64,000 nucleotides of DNA, taken from contig NC_133219.1 in the NCBI RefSeq assembly GCF_040436345.1, positions 21,231,458 to 21,295,457 of the forward strand. Reading direction: 5' to 3'. The first letter of the stretch is position 1; the number at the start of each line of letters is the position of its first letter. Made by a program: the position numbers and the translations under genes. A model generated the notes under the pieces. That model ran no database searches. It saw only the letters and a program-made list of their open reading frames with translations, and was not told the origin of the DNA. Of the stretch, positions 1-13,300 are shown one piece after another. The DNA comes from Pagrus major (Eukaryota; Chordata; Actinopteri; Spariformes; Sparidae).

Positions 1-241
1 AAATCAGTGTGTAGACTCTGTTTATGGTTTTTATGTGTGGTTTCTGTCCAGAGGCTGTGAATTACTCTTGATTGTGCGTGCTCTTTGCAACCTAATATGC
101 AGTGACTTTTCATTGGGTAACATCACTGCTCTGGTAGTTGTGGCCATCCTATCACCTGCTTTGTACTTGTTTTGTGGCTTCTGGTTGTGTCAAGTGTACT
201 GCCTATCTGAAACTAAGAGCCTTTCTTTTCATATTTTCTAG

Positions 242-3200
242 AGCAACAACACTAGCAAAAAAACACCAGCTTCCCAAACCGATGAGTCTGTGGTTGAGCA
301 AGTTCCGAAGACAACACATCAACCACGTGTCAAGACACAGCGCAACGAGGCCACATGTATTACTTTCTTTTTATACCTACAGCCATTATAGTTTATTGTA
401 AATAATATAGGTATAACTGGGCAACAGCAGCATAAAGTCATACAATTGGTCGACACTGTCGTTTGTTTACAACCTGATAACTATTGACTAACTGTACTTA
501 TTTGTTGCCCTATTTGATGTATTTTAGCAGTGTTGCTGTGATACCAGATTGAGCCATTCATTTGATGAAATTGTATCGGTTATATGAAAGAAAACAAGGC
601 ATTAACTTTCTGTCACTATTTCTAGGCTCCTTAATACACTGTGACGCTACAACAAGCAGCGCTACCACATCTTCCACATTTCCAAGGGGAGCAGTAGCTG
701 AGCTAAAAATGCCACGTGGGTCGCATGGCCGTCTTCTACAGCATCACCTGAATCAGCCAACGACCAAGCCAACCCAGCCGTTAGTCACTCAGATGCAGCC
801 TCCGATGTTACCACCTCCTCCACATCCGAACTTCCAGCCAGCACATCTCCACACTCACAGCCAGACATCGATTGTCACCAGCGAAGTGTTGGGTACAACC
901 GTTCAGTATGTACTCACTGAGAGTCCATCCCATTTGACATTAACATCATCACATACACAATTTCAGCAACAAGGAAGTGACATATTGTTGATAGAGCCTG
1001 ATTCAAAGGGCTCTAAGATTCATGCTGTGTCAGCCAGTCAAATCACAGAGTATGTCACTGAGACGTCCGTGCCTCAACCACCATCAAACCCTCCAGTGGG
1101 TAGGCCCTTTAGCTCTCTCAAGTTGGATTCATATTCACCGACTACAGCTCAGAGTCCTGAGATGAACAACTCTGGCTCATCCACCGTGTCTTCTGCTTCA
1201 CAAGCAGACCCAACTCAACCTCATCAGCTAGTGACAAAAAAACAGTTTTACCAATCCTACCATCAGCCAACTTTAACCCAGATTTCTCAAACCAAACTCG
1301 AGGACCTAGGTCAACCTCTACAACAGAAAACACATTCACCAACCCTCTCACAGATATCTCCATCTGATCAAAAACAATCGTTCACTCAAAGGCTTTTCCC
1401 AAAATTCCATCTTGAGCTGCCAACAACACAGCATTACCTGGCTTCCACACAACCTACACCTACTTCAGTCACAAAGCCTCAACAATTCAACAGCCAGCCT
1501 TTGCCCACAATGTCTCAACCAACTTCAACCATATCTACAGTCCCTCAAAGCCAACCTCGACCATCTCCGACACAACATCCACCGCTCCACTCACAATCCC
1601 CTCTACCACAGACAGAAGCTCTTCCACTCCAACACAGAAAGCCTTCAATCCCAACTCTTCATCCTCCCGATCAGACTTCCAATCCTTCAACATCAACCCC
1701 TGCGATTCGTGTTGTCCATCAGGTCAACATGTCCGATCAGGTACAACTAAATAACAGCCAGCAAGGGGATACAGTTCAGTCAGTTAAATCCCCCAATGAC
1801 ACAGAGCTTATAGAGTGGCTGAAGCGGAATACATCCCAGTCACCTATGACCAGCAATGATCCAAGGTAGGTAAGATAAAAAGATGGTGGAGTGATGGATA
1901 TTGTGCTTCAAAGCAGTGAGAACTCACTTGAGTTTGTCCTTTACGCTCCAGAGTAACGCAGCAGTCTCCATCATGGCTGCCCGTGCTGGAGAAACATGAC
2001 ATCCCCATCGTGGTGGGAGTGGGTGTATCTCTGGCCTTTATCTTCATCACTGTTACCTTCTATTCAGTGGTCCAGAAGAATGAACCTGCACCAACAAGCC
2101 GAGCAGGTCAGAGATCCTCAGACGCATCAAATGTCAAATTCACCTATGTCAAATTCTGAATATTTTGTTAAATGTGTTTAATACATAAATACAGTTGAAC
2201 TCTTTTCACACTGGACAAAAAAACTACTAACACCCACAACACCTGGCTTTTGTCATCAGTGCAGTTGGCATTCATTACCCAGTCAAATGACTGAGCAGTA
2301 TAGTCACGGGTATTTATCGGCTCCAGCTCGCTAGAATTAAGTAAAACATGTAACACAGTGGCTTCTAATGGATGGTGGATTAAGGAAGAAATAAGCTACC
2401 CACACATCTTTAGCCCACTTCTCATCTCTGCCTGAGGCGAACAGCTACAGGATACATTAGCCGCCACTAGCATAACACTCCATAATCTCCAAACTCTCAG
2501 TAATAGAGCTGCATTGTGGGTAATGTAGGCACCTGGTTTTGGAAAGAAAGAAAAAGTGTGTAACAAAAAGAAAGATATCTGTGGTTCTTCTGCATTAAAT
2601 GTGATTATTTTTTTAACTGTCCATTGTGAGTTCAGCAATGTTTTATAATTGCAATGCTCAATCTTGTCTTCACCAGAAGGCAAATAAAGCATATTTACTA
2701 AAATGTCAAACTATTCCTTTAGAGCCAATTTACATGTCCTTAACAGCTCAGAGGAATCTAGGGGTCCCCTTACGACACGCTGAACGTCGAGCTGCAGGAC
2801 GAACATACGAAAACAGGTAAATACACTATTATACATATTAAAACAATAAATGAGACGAGGCCTTGCAATGGTCTGTTAGCATCTGTGTAAAAGATGCATG
2901 GAAACCAGAGTGTTGTGTTTCTTGCACAGAGCTTTTGAAGACGACGACTGTGTGGCTGTGATTGAGCAGAGCCCCAACACATCAGAAACCCGAGCCCGAC
3001 CTCCAGGGCCGAGCCTGGTCACAGTGCAGATGGAGCCCACATTTGAGGATCTTCAAGACGACAGACAACCTGCTCTGGACAACCACTCAGTCACTGTTGA
3101 GACTTATCCTGAGCCAATTCTTGACACAAAGGTTTGACAACACATAAATGAATATGACATGGTGAAAATTTATCCAGAGATTTTTTTTTTTTTTGTCTGA

Positions 3201-3973
3201 CTTTTGGGGGAATTTTGATCCTCTAAACATGAACAGATTGAACTAACAAGGTCGCGCCATGGTAGCACCGAAATGGATCGGGCTGTTTTCTCCACTCTTT
3301 GTCAAAGTTAAACAACAGTCACTGATGATAAAATTACAACTTATTTTTAGCTACGTTAGTGGCAGTAACTCATGGTGTCGTCGGCATTCTATAAATTATT
3401 AGGCTTGTTATCTTTTACTTTATCAAATCAGTTAAATCGTCACTAAGTCCTCTTTCAGGAGTCCATTCTTCACTCTTTCAGATTGACCCCTCTCTGGAGG
3501 AGGAGAAGGACCGCAGTTTGTCCCAGCCCAGCATCCAGCTGCAGTGTACTGAGGACTGGACCAGTAACAGAGGAGACAACCGCAGTCCATGCCAGGATGC
3601 CTTGCCTCCTCCATCATCCTTACCTTCCCGTTCTCCTTCCCCCTCTCCACCATCCAGACCTGGGGAGGGTCTGCGCTCCTCATTAACCCTGCAGAGTGCT
3701 GAGGCATGTGTAGCACCCATCCACCACAGCCTCAGCATCTCACACGGCAACCCTCCCCTCCTTCTTTCTCACCACGTCTCCTTGGGCCTCACTACAGTTG
3801 CAGTGGATGTCCATTTTTACCCTGCAGCCACTGCTTCGATGGCAGTCTGCACCAGCACTCATATCAACTCTGTCTCTAATTCCACTTCAGTAGCTGCTCC
3901 TCTGTTTAGTCCCCCGTTAGTTAACAGTCAGGATAATGACCAATCAGCTGCCAGATTTCATCAGAGTAAGTAG
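242..3973 (+). CDS. Single-pass membrane protein with long Pro/Thr/Ser-rich stalk (3' part of gene)
   Basis: Six exons join in phase: 242-356, 626-1865, 1952-2106, 2747-2816, 2930-3131, 3482-3973 (757 codons plus TAG). The first lies behind an acceptor (TTTTCTAG), so the start codon and N-terminal domains are outside the window. The 1240-bp exon encodes a low-complexity stalk rich in Pro, Thr, Ser and Gln, probably extracellular and O-glycosylated. Exon 1952-2106 carries a hydrophobic segment (IPIVVGVGVSLAFIFITVTF) flanked by charged residues, which I read as the membrane helix. The rest is a cytoplasmic tail with an acidic stretch (AFEDDDCVAVIEQ), a VTVETYPEP motif and a Ser/Pro-rich last exon. 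The layout fits a type I adhesion-like receptor (Ig or fibronectin III family), but the diagnostic domains are not in view and I do not name it. The stop codon sits just after a GTAAGT at 3966-3971, so a further exon cannot be excluded. Confidence 0.72.
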
Positions 3974-4032
3974 CTTCAGATTAAGGCATCAAGTCTTAAT
4001 TACTGAGCTGTAGAGGTGCTGTTAAGCATATT

Positions 4033-4200
4033 TTTGGACTTTGAACAGAACCAGGCTTGCTCGTTCCACCTGCTTTCAGTCTTCATGCTAAGCTAGGCTA
4101 ACTGTCTCCTGGCTTCAGCTCCATGCTGAAGACACACACGAGAGTATTGATCATCTCATCTAACTCTAAGGCGATTATTCCCAAAGTTGAACTATTCCTC
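4033..4200. repeat. Dispersed fish inverted-repeat element, copy 1 (in 3' UTR)
   Basis: This is a degenerate copy of a family recognised by the internal phrase 'gctaagctaggctaactg', a 'catctaactct' block and the end phrase 'ttgaactattcctc'. It lies between the stop codon and the poly(A) signal of the upstream membrane-protein gene, so it is probably transcribed in that 3' UTR. Other copies are near 10.1, 12.2, 39.4, 41.9, 55.8 and 57.8 kb. Confidence 0.6.
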
Positions 4201-4720
4201 TTATGATTAAGGTCAAACTACGAGGCTAACATTCTCTGTATTGACATCTTCTGTACATCTTTTTGTAAATGTATAATTTATAGCTTTAGCACAGCACTTT
4301 CTGTTTTACTCCCTGCGGTTACATTAATTACATGTTATAGGTCGACTGTAGTACAGGTTACTTCTGAATACATCTTTAAGTCTTGCTTTCTGCTTAATTT
4401 ACTTTTTGCATTTAATTTTTTTCTGACTGAAAGTGCGAGAGAGATTTTCATGTGTTGTTTTATTTTTCTTATTACTTATTTAGGAATCACATGTTCAGTC
4501 TAATTCATGTTGTGTTTAAGTACAGTGTGAGTCAAACGGTTGTACAGCATTGACCTCTTTAGTGAAACAGCCAAGGATACTTTTACTTTGTCACAAAACA
4601 CAGCATATTGTTTTTGTGACTGTACACACTGTGTTGCAGTGATCTGATATTTCTGATTTCAAGCTACTTGACTGTTAACACCTTTTTTGAAAACCAAAGG
4701 AAAGTTAGAGGGGCTGTATC

Positions 4721-4726
4721 AATAAA
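4721..4726 (+). terminator. Poly(A) signal AATAAA for the upstream membrane-protein gene
   Basis: A canonical AATAAA lies about 750 bp after the stop codon at 3973, implying a 3' UTR of roughly 770 nt that contains one repeat copy. It is the first canonical signal I see downstream of that stop. Confidence 0.55.
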
Positions 4727-5002
4727 CATTTAGATATTAAAACCACATAAGTCCTTTGTGGTATTTTTGATTATAGCTTAGACTTGCTTGTGAACTTTAT
4801 GTCAAAAATGTTACTGAAGCTCATTAAAAGTATAATCAGTTCACATGGTACTCACAGGCTATTGTTTCTCATGGACTATTTATTTTAATTTTTCGCAGTA
4901 TTTTGTTAAGGAACAGCTCTGTTGAGCATTTGTTGGCAATTAAAAGTACCTTCGATTCAACACCCTTTTTGAAGGTCTGGGTACTAAATTATTTGATGCC
5001 AT

Positions 5003-5130
5003 TGGTGGAAGAAGTATTCAGATGCTTTAGCTAAAAGTAGAAAAACAACAATAAAAAAATACTTTATTATCAGAAAAGTAAAGAAGCTTATTCAGCAAAA
5101 TGTACTCAAAGTTGTGAATGAATGCAGGAA
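5003..5130. repeat. Partial 'gtggaagaagtattcag' dispersed repeat
   Basis: The segment begins 'ggtggaagaagtattcagat' followed by 'aaaagtagaaa' and 'aaaagtaaag' phrases. The same signature recurs near 8468, 13196, 36810, 53150 and 59390. It belongs to a widespread teleost non-coding repeat. Confidence 0.5.
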
Positions 5131-5333
5131 TGTATGTATGTGATTTCTGCCACTAGAGGTCTCTCAATCAAAACAAAATACATAAGTAGCATGGGAGGTG
5201 AAAATCCGCCTGATTTCCTCCTGGAAGCTACAGATAAAACGCAGCATTACCTTGAATGAACTTGTGGATATCTCAGGGTTTGGCATTTGGGATAATGTAA
5301 GTGCATAAATAAAAAAATATCAAAGGTCTAGTC

Positions 5334-5488
5334 CAGTGTTTTCTAATCCTGATCCTGGGGGCCGTGCCCTGCATGTTGTGCTGTCATTAAGCTCTGCAGA
5401 AGCTTTATAATGATCAATTCATTTGAATCAGGTGTGTTGAAGCAGGGAACCACCTAAAACATGCAGGGCAGGGGATTGAAAAACATTG
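5334..5488. mobile_element. Short hAT-like non-autonomous element (MITE), 155 bp
   Basis: The ends are imperfect inverted repeats: CAGTGTTTTCTAATCC on the left, and GGATTGAAAAACATTG on the right, whose reverse complement is CAATGTTTTTCAATCC. Inside are phrases typical of a common fish element ('aatcaggtgtgttgaagcag', 'catgcagggcagggg'). The flanking octamers GTCTAGTC (5326-5333) and TTCTAGCC (5489-5496) match at 6 of 8 positions and may be a decayed 8-bp target-site duplication. There is no coding capacity. Confidence 0.65.
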
Positions 5489-5499
5489 TTCTAGCCCTT

Positions 5500-6879
5500 T
5501 TTAGACAATTTAATACAGATATGCAACATATCTTTAAATACATAAACAGGTTGGCCAGCAGGGAAGCAAACAAATCCAAAAGGGATGTGGTAAAATGTGC
5601 AAATAAGGCTGAGCCGAAAGAGGAGGTATCGCTGCAGGTATATATATACTGAGGTGTTGATGAGATGACGAGGATCAGGTCTGTGGTAAGGAGACGGTGA
5701 CAGAGGAAAGGCAGGTGGGATGCTAGAGGAGGAGCGGCAGGGTCCTGGACAAGAAAAGAGTCAGTACTTGGGGGGGGGGGGATGATGGATGGGAGGAAAA
5801 AATGTAAAACATGAGTTACGTGGAGGCTGAAGATGTCTTGCCAGCTCACTGTTGTTTTGAACCTGAAATCTGCTAGCCTTGTTCTGTGACAATGGAGGAT
5901 GATGACAATTATGTCTCAATTCTTCCAGCCTGTCCAGTTTAAACTACTGCGTCATTTGAACACTGATTCAATATAGAGTGTATGTAGAGTCAATAGTTTC
6001 TCTTTTGGTAGGTTTACTATTCACAGCAGACATTCTGACTCGTCATACTGGGAAAAACACCGATGTTACTGATAAGTAAGCTTTGCTCCATTCAAGTTCC
6101 CTACTAAGCCATGGCAGTGCCACGGGACCTTTAAGTGAAGCAGATAAATTGAATCCAGACATCATTATTTAAACCGGTGCTTTTCATACTGTGACAAAAT
6201 ACAGAGAAACTCTGCAAGTGCAGCAACCACACTAGTGGATATGCAAGAATATTAAAAATGTAACCCACAGGGGTCAGGCAAACCACTGCCATTAAAGACA
6301 TTAGTGTTTTGGTAAGGCAGGCAATACATTGTTGACCATACAGTTAAAAATGAATCCAGGCCAGTTTAATGTTGGGGTAACTTCACAAAAAGTAGATATT
6401 AATGAGATGTCTAGAGTTATTTTTGCATTGCCTTAAGCACCAGAGTAACGTGTATGGTTTTATCTGAAGAGAATATGCCCTCATGATACAGCGGTTTTGG
6501 TGTCATGCTCTACCCGGTGCACACTACAGACAAATCTAAAGCTGCAACAATTAAATTGACACTTGGAAGACAGAAATAACACAGTCTGTCTTATAATATC
6601 TTGGGACATCCCCAACAAAAGTGTGAAAACGCTTCTCACGCTCACAAGACTACACCACCCTCTGCTTCCCGCCAATAGTTTAGAGCGAGAAAGTGAAACA
6701 TCATGTATAGCCACTTAGTACTGCGATTGTAGGTTTTTGCCCCATTTAATAAAACAACTCAGCCTAATGTAACAACATAATATAAGACCTGCATATGATG
6801 TAACAACTGCACACAATGTAATCAGTCTCAGAGGCTGCGAGGCTGTACCAAGGCACAAAACATTTTATAAGCTATATAT
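5500..6879. other. Intergenic, no gene seen
   Basis: Between the membrane-protein gene and ptgs1 I see no splice-supported coding exon. The stretch contains a 12-nt G run near 5770 inside an A/G-rich tract and otherwise AT-rich single-copy-looking sequence. The short ORFs here have no recognisable domain. Confidence 0.5.
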
Positions 6880-7195
6880 TTTATTTTCATCAATTGATAA
6901 TACAGTCAATTCATTGTCTTCTGCAAACAGGTAATTTATACAGCACTGCTGGGTGTTTTATAATTTGATTCTCAAGAAGATGTAGCCTAATGTAATAATT
7001 CCACTCTAAAAAGAAGGCGATAACCACACCAAGAAATGCAGAACAAAATATTCACAGTACTGAGCTGTACCATTAGCAAATTAAAGTATATTTTTCTGAG
7101 GTTCAGAGGAACTTTCTTGCGAAATGGTAATGAATACACCGGTTACACCAGATGTGATTTGTCAGCTGTATTTGAGGAGGTAGACCTGTTTAATG

Positions 7196-7201
7196 TTTAT
7201 T
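7196..7201 (-). terminator. Candidate ptgs1 poly(A) signal
   Basis: TTTATT on the plus strand reads AATAAA on the minus strand, about 190 nt after the ptgs1 stop codon. A second AATAAA lies at 6880-6885 (about 500 nt downstream), so longer 3' ends are possible. Which is used cannot be told from the sequence. Confidence 0.4.
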
Positions 7202-7386
7202 TCATACATTGAAGGCAGGATTAAAACCACTGAATCGTTTCTTTTCTTTATAAGAGCAATACATCTGAATGGGATGATGACAACAACGTATAGCGCACTG
7301 ACAACCACAGTATGTCACACTTGCAGGCAGCATAGTAATAATTTGACTGTGAGTAATAAAACCATGGGTCATTAGGTGAACATTCA

Positions 7387-10300
7387 TTACAGTTCAGTGG
7401 ATGGTTTCCTTGGTTTTGCCTCCTCCTCATTTCGTGGAACATGGAAGTCCACGTATGGACACCACTTAGTGTTGAGGCACACCAGTTTCTTCAAAGTGGA
7501 TGTTTTGATGATATTGAAACCAGTCTCTCCCCCAAAGGTGCTGGGCTTCCAGTACTCAGGGGAGCAGATTGGGTTTCCCAGCAGGCCTTTCAGAGAGAAG
7601 GGAGCACCCATCTCCACCATACTCTCACCAAATATAGCGTTGCCACGTGTTTTCTCCAGCAGGATGCCGGGGAAAAACTCCAAAGCATCTATGTCACCAT
7701 AGAGTTCCTCTAAACCTCTGGCCATTTCCAAGTCATCTGTTAGGAAAAGAGAAAACAGCTGTTATTAACCATCCCTTTACTGTTATCTTGTCATGTTACA
7801 CCATAGACTGTATGGTTTCAGAGTTTCAGATATAAGTTATAGTTGCAATTTTTTTTCCAGCTTACCAGTAAATTCATAAAAAGAGGTGTATGGCTTCAGG
7901 TTGAACCTCTTCCTGTATTCATTAAAGGGCCTCACACGTGTTGCTCGAGATTCTCTGATGACCATTTCTGCCACTTTGACCACTACTTCAGGAGAGTTAT
8001 GACCTCCACCTATCTGAAACCCAGACAAAACAGTTACAACAATGTTATTTTGTTGAACTGTTCAATAATACCATCAAACAAATGACAAACTGTGAGAACA
8101 ACCCTCCGTGATAAACCATGGGGTTGTGGGGAGGTTATTGGTTAGAAAAATGTGCCATATCATGTTTCACCATCACTGCGGTCTGCATGAGAGATCCTCC
8201 TGCAGTTCTTTGATCTTACAGCTGATTTTTATAGCATGCATCCGGAAAGATGACAGTGTTTTTCAATGAGGCAACAAGTCATAATGCAAGCATTTCAAAC
8301 AAGAGACAAAATCAAATGATAAGGACTCAGCTCAACTTCCTTCACAGCATTTCCTGTCATATATCTGTCTTTACTCTGATAAATGTCAGCCTGATGATTC
8401 ATCCACCAGCAAATGTTAAATATTCATTTTGCAGTTCTCTGATTCACATCAAGTCACTATAAACTTTCAGTGGTGGAAGAAGTACTAAGTACGATCCTTT
8501 ACTTGAGTAAAAGTGCCATGTCTAAATACCCTACTTAAAGTAAGTGTTATTTTCTAAAATCCTATTTAAGAACAAAAGTATCATGAGCAAATTGAACTAA
8601 AAGTATCAAAAGTAAAAAGTTCTTGATCTGCAGAAAAAAAGGCCCATGACTGACTATTACATAATATTATTATGCAAAATTGTTAATACTGATGCATCAG
8701 TGCATGAGTTGCATTTTTCTGTCATTGCGACTCAAGGTCAAACTAGCTTTAACAGCCCTATATACAGTTGGTTAGTTTAGTCCAGTGGTTCCCAACCTTG
8801 CAGTCGAGCCCCTGCTTAGGGTGCCAAGTTAAGTTAGTACTTCAACTTCACATATAAAATCTAACCAGACTTTACCCCTAAAACTACATTCTTGTAAACA
8901 GTCAATGGAAGGTATTTATCTACCTGTCCTGCAGGTTGTCGGGAGAAGGCATCCACCAGCTTCTCCACCCCAAAGTTCATGAGGAGGGAGGTGTTGTAAA
9001 TAAACTGGGAGTACGGGATTTCATGTCCATCGATGAGAAAGCTGTCAGGCATCAGTGGGTGCCAGTGGTAGAGGTGGCCGAACTCCAGAGCGATGCGGTT
9101 GCTGTACTGGAAACGCTCTTTGAAGAGCAGAGAGGGATCGAACTTCAGCTTCAGCAGGTAACCACTCAGATGCTGCACGTACTCTTCGATTATGATGTTG
9201 ATTATCTCCCCTGGAGGACAAAGAAATGTCATCAATTGATGTCACACATGGAGCTAAACTCTGCAACATTCTGTCAGAGAAATAGGATTTTTCCAATATG
9301 ACACAAACTTGTAACTCACCAATGATGATGAGTCTGGTGGTCTGGAAAAGCTGCTCATCGTCCCAGGTGGGATGCTCTGCCTTCAGGATGTCACAGACTC
9401 TATTATGCTCTCTCAGCCATAAGGTGGCATACATGGTAAGACCCGGCAGGATGCCAAATATCTCCTGACCAATGACCAGACGTTTTTCTGGAGGGAGACC
9501 TTCAGGATACACCATGTGCACAGGGACCTCAGACACTGTAGGAGGGTACATCTCACCATTCACTAACTGTGAACAAACAGAAACAGTAATCCACAAGTGA
9601 GAGAAGTATTTTAAAAGTTTGTAGTTAATTTCCTTTTTCTTGCCACTGTCTGCTTGATTGTGCACAAGTCATTGCATGGCTTATTTATGAACCCTCCCAC
9701 ACAAAGTGGCTTTTAGATAAAGATGGTTTGAGGAAGTTCCCTTTCAAACCCTGATTAGAAGCATGTCAAAGGCAAGATAACAAACCATCAGCTGCCAGCG
9801 GTATGTAAAGTGAGAGACTGGATTGTCTCTCTTTACCACTTTATCACAATTGCTGCTCTCTGGAAACTGTTTGATTCTCAGAAGTTGCATGACACAGGAA
9901 ATCAAAGTTATTTAAGGTCTTTTGTTGTACAAAAATCAACTCTGGCAGCAATACTCAAAACCTGAGTTATTAGATTTCCTTTCAAAAACAATATTGATTA
10001 CTCTTTACAATAAAAAAACAGGTATTTCAAAGATTAATGGAGCGACTTGCCCTACCTAGAATGAGAAATAAAAATGTAGTACTTTCTACAGCAACTACTG
10101 GTTAGCTTAGCTTAGCAGTAAAGACTGTAAGGGGAGAATGGGGAAACAGTAAGCAAGGGTTAGCTTAGCTTTGAAATAGTCTGACCATTTAACTTTGTCT
10201 AAAACCACAATATATAATGATATAATACATTTTCACATCATTGTTTTTATATGGATTATTAAAATGTTAGTTATTTGTGAGCTTTCTGCTAGTAGACAGA

Positions 10301-13300
10301 TTGTGTTACCTTCACATAGAGCACAAAGCCAACTGTTTCCCCCAGTTAACTGGCTGCTGGCTCTTGCAAAGTATGAGTGATATCAATCTTTTCATCTAAC
10401 TCTAACTAAATTATACAAGTTTATTTCCCAAGATGTTGAACTTTTTCTTTATAACCTGATATTTCAGCTTTCCATCTTTATGAAGCCGGAGTTGAAGCTG
10501 TCGCATGAGGTTGTCTCCATAGATATTGCCCGCATCTACCTGCACAAGTATGAGAAAAATACAGAAACGTGGTAAATAATTCTAAAGCAACCAATAAATT
10601 ATTAAAGAGATGTGTCTCACCCCATGTCCTAAAGCCTTGGTGAAGCCCCCTTGAGCTTCATGGTTTGTCTTGAAAAACTGGTGGGTGAAGTGTTGGGCCA
10701 TGAAGGCAAACATCAGATTGGTCCCCTGAGGATCTGGCCTGAATTTCTTTCTCTTAAAAAACCTCTCAGCCATCATTTTGGGATCAGGAAGAACAGATTT
10801 ACCTGCAGAGAAACAAACATGTTAAGATTGCCTTGGGAGCACAGTTGTATGTGTGTAGCTCTGAAGGTCTCACCTTTAGTTCCCATGGGCAGAGGACAGT
10901 CTTCAGGTACAGGAGGGAGGAGACGGGTGTAGTAGGATGTGTTGTAGTAGGACTCCCAGTTGATGTATCCATATTTGGTGTTGTAGGTCGGAGGGCTTGG
11001 AATAAGGTCGCTTCTGACTTTGGAGGACAGTGACAAAATGTTGTTGGTTGGTGATGCACTATGTATCAAATCCCATGAAAAGACAAAAAACAACAATACA
11101 GTGATTGTCTGTGTAGCTAAAACCTGATTGCCCATACTTATTCTGTTCCTTAATGGTCTCTAGTTGGCTAAATATGGCTAATTGCACACCAGCAAGCCAC
11201 ACTTGTTCATTTTGGTGACATGTTCCTTTATTAAAATGAACACAGGCGCTGTAGGTTATTTTTACTCACCCCACATTCACACTTATGCAGCTGTTAATGC
11301 GCCCGACCACGAGCACACCAAATGCAGCTGAAAGTAGTGACAGCAAAGCGAAAGCATGAAACTTTAAAATATTTATCAAAGGAAATCTTACTGCTCGTTT
11401 AAGTCCAACGTCTCAGTTCCTTCTTTGGGCTTGAACAATCGTTGGCACAAAGCTGGTCTCAAATGCTGTTTTGCAATAATAATAAAAACTCCAAAATGTG
11501 TCTCCACCTCTAAATACATTAAAGTTGATAAAACCAAAACTCCTTTCAGAAAGCCTATCATCTATCCAAAAATATAGCCTACATAGTGTGACCAGAAAAA
11601 AAACAGAGATGAAACAAAGCAAATGGTGGGAAAGTATTAGCTGCAAGCAAGTGACGTTGATTTATGGTCTGTGGTCTGCAATTCTGCAGTGACATGTTTT
11701 CAGTTTTGTTGCCTTTAACCTTTGCGCCTACCTGTCAGCACTAATCTCATGATAGTGTCTTGCAGGAAAGAGTTGTTGACGAGGTCCCAGAACCACTGGA
11801 AGTGGGTGAGGATGAAGTGAACCGTCGCAGGTTTGGGCTTTAGCATGAGACGAACTCTGGTCCAGAACTCCGCTACACACAAAGATCAGTAATAAGTTGT
11901 GACTTATGCAGATAAATCATTTAATAAAGTTTTAGAAATCACTTATAAACCATTTATAAGAATTTGTTGTGTTGCCAGGTTGTCAAAAACATCCCATTGG
12001 CTGCTGTTTATCAGGCCACTAACTTTTGCTATTGGCTGATTGGAAAAGTGACAAACATGTAACCCTTTATTTATAACTTATTTATAACAGCAAATTCATT
12101 ATATATCAAGCTTTATTAATTACTTACCAAAGATTCACAGAGCTAATTTACTTAGCAGGAGAGGTTAAGTAGGCCTGGTAGCCTTGGTGACACTTTTTAA
12201 AGTGTCACTATAACACTTTTTGGGAAATACACTTATTCGCCAACTTCTGGTTTAGCATCTAACCAGAGTTGCAAAAAGCAGTAGTGCAGTTATGTGCGTA
12301 CAGAGTAAGCAAGATATATACAGTATTAACAGTTAACCATTAATGAAGCCATTAGTTAAGGGAAGGGAATTTGAGGGTTAATTTGCCTAAAAGTCACATT
12401 AAAGTGGCATAGGCTGACCAGATGTTCACTCGGAGGTACCTTGAGCTGCAACTTTTAAATTCATGTTGGTAATTCACATTTTTTTATGCTTACGAACTGT
12501 GCAGTTGTCTCCGTAGAAGCCTGTGCGAGTGCAGTCACATTGGTAGCCCTCTGTGCCAAACCTCACACACACTCCTGAGTTCTGACAGGGGTAGTCGCAA
12601 CAGGGATTCACTGCAAACAAATACGGAGAAGATCATCTTGCTTTCTATGAATGATTAATCAGTCAAGTAAAAGCTGGCTGACAGACGGTGACATGACTCA
12701 GAATGATACCGAAACAGGCCCGGAAACAAAGACAAACAAGACAACAGGAAAGTCAATGAATCTACATATAATTATGCATCTTAATCTTATCTCCAGTTGT
12801 GGCCTAAAGGTGTGTGTTTGTGTATAGCATATTGGTTTTTTAACACATAATACAGTCTCTTCATGCTTCTGGGAAACAGTAGTTACTGCTGCATACCACC
12901 ACCTCATATCTTTAACACCCTTGGTCGTTGTAACTTGACTTCCTGTCCCTCCTTTATGCTTGCAGAAGTTCAATGAGATAATGGGACGCTGCAGCTCTTT
13001 CTTCCTCATTAGCTGTGAATGAGGGGATGGATAAGCATGTCCACACGAACAACAAATAGATTTCAGTGTATAGAAGGAGGAAGTGCATGAAGCATGGATG
13101 TTGTTTCAAATAGTACTGATGTGATGATGTTAGGTAGGTCTTACTCTTCCAGGAAAGCCCAGGAAGCAGATGAATGTAGGCTGGATCCAATCCAAGTAAA
13201 AGTATCTACATTTACTCTAGTTACTTAATTATATGCAATATCAGCCTACTTCTGCCAGAACTGTATTATTGTGTAGCCATAGGCAAGGCATATTTTACAG

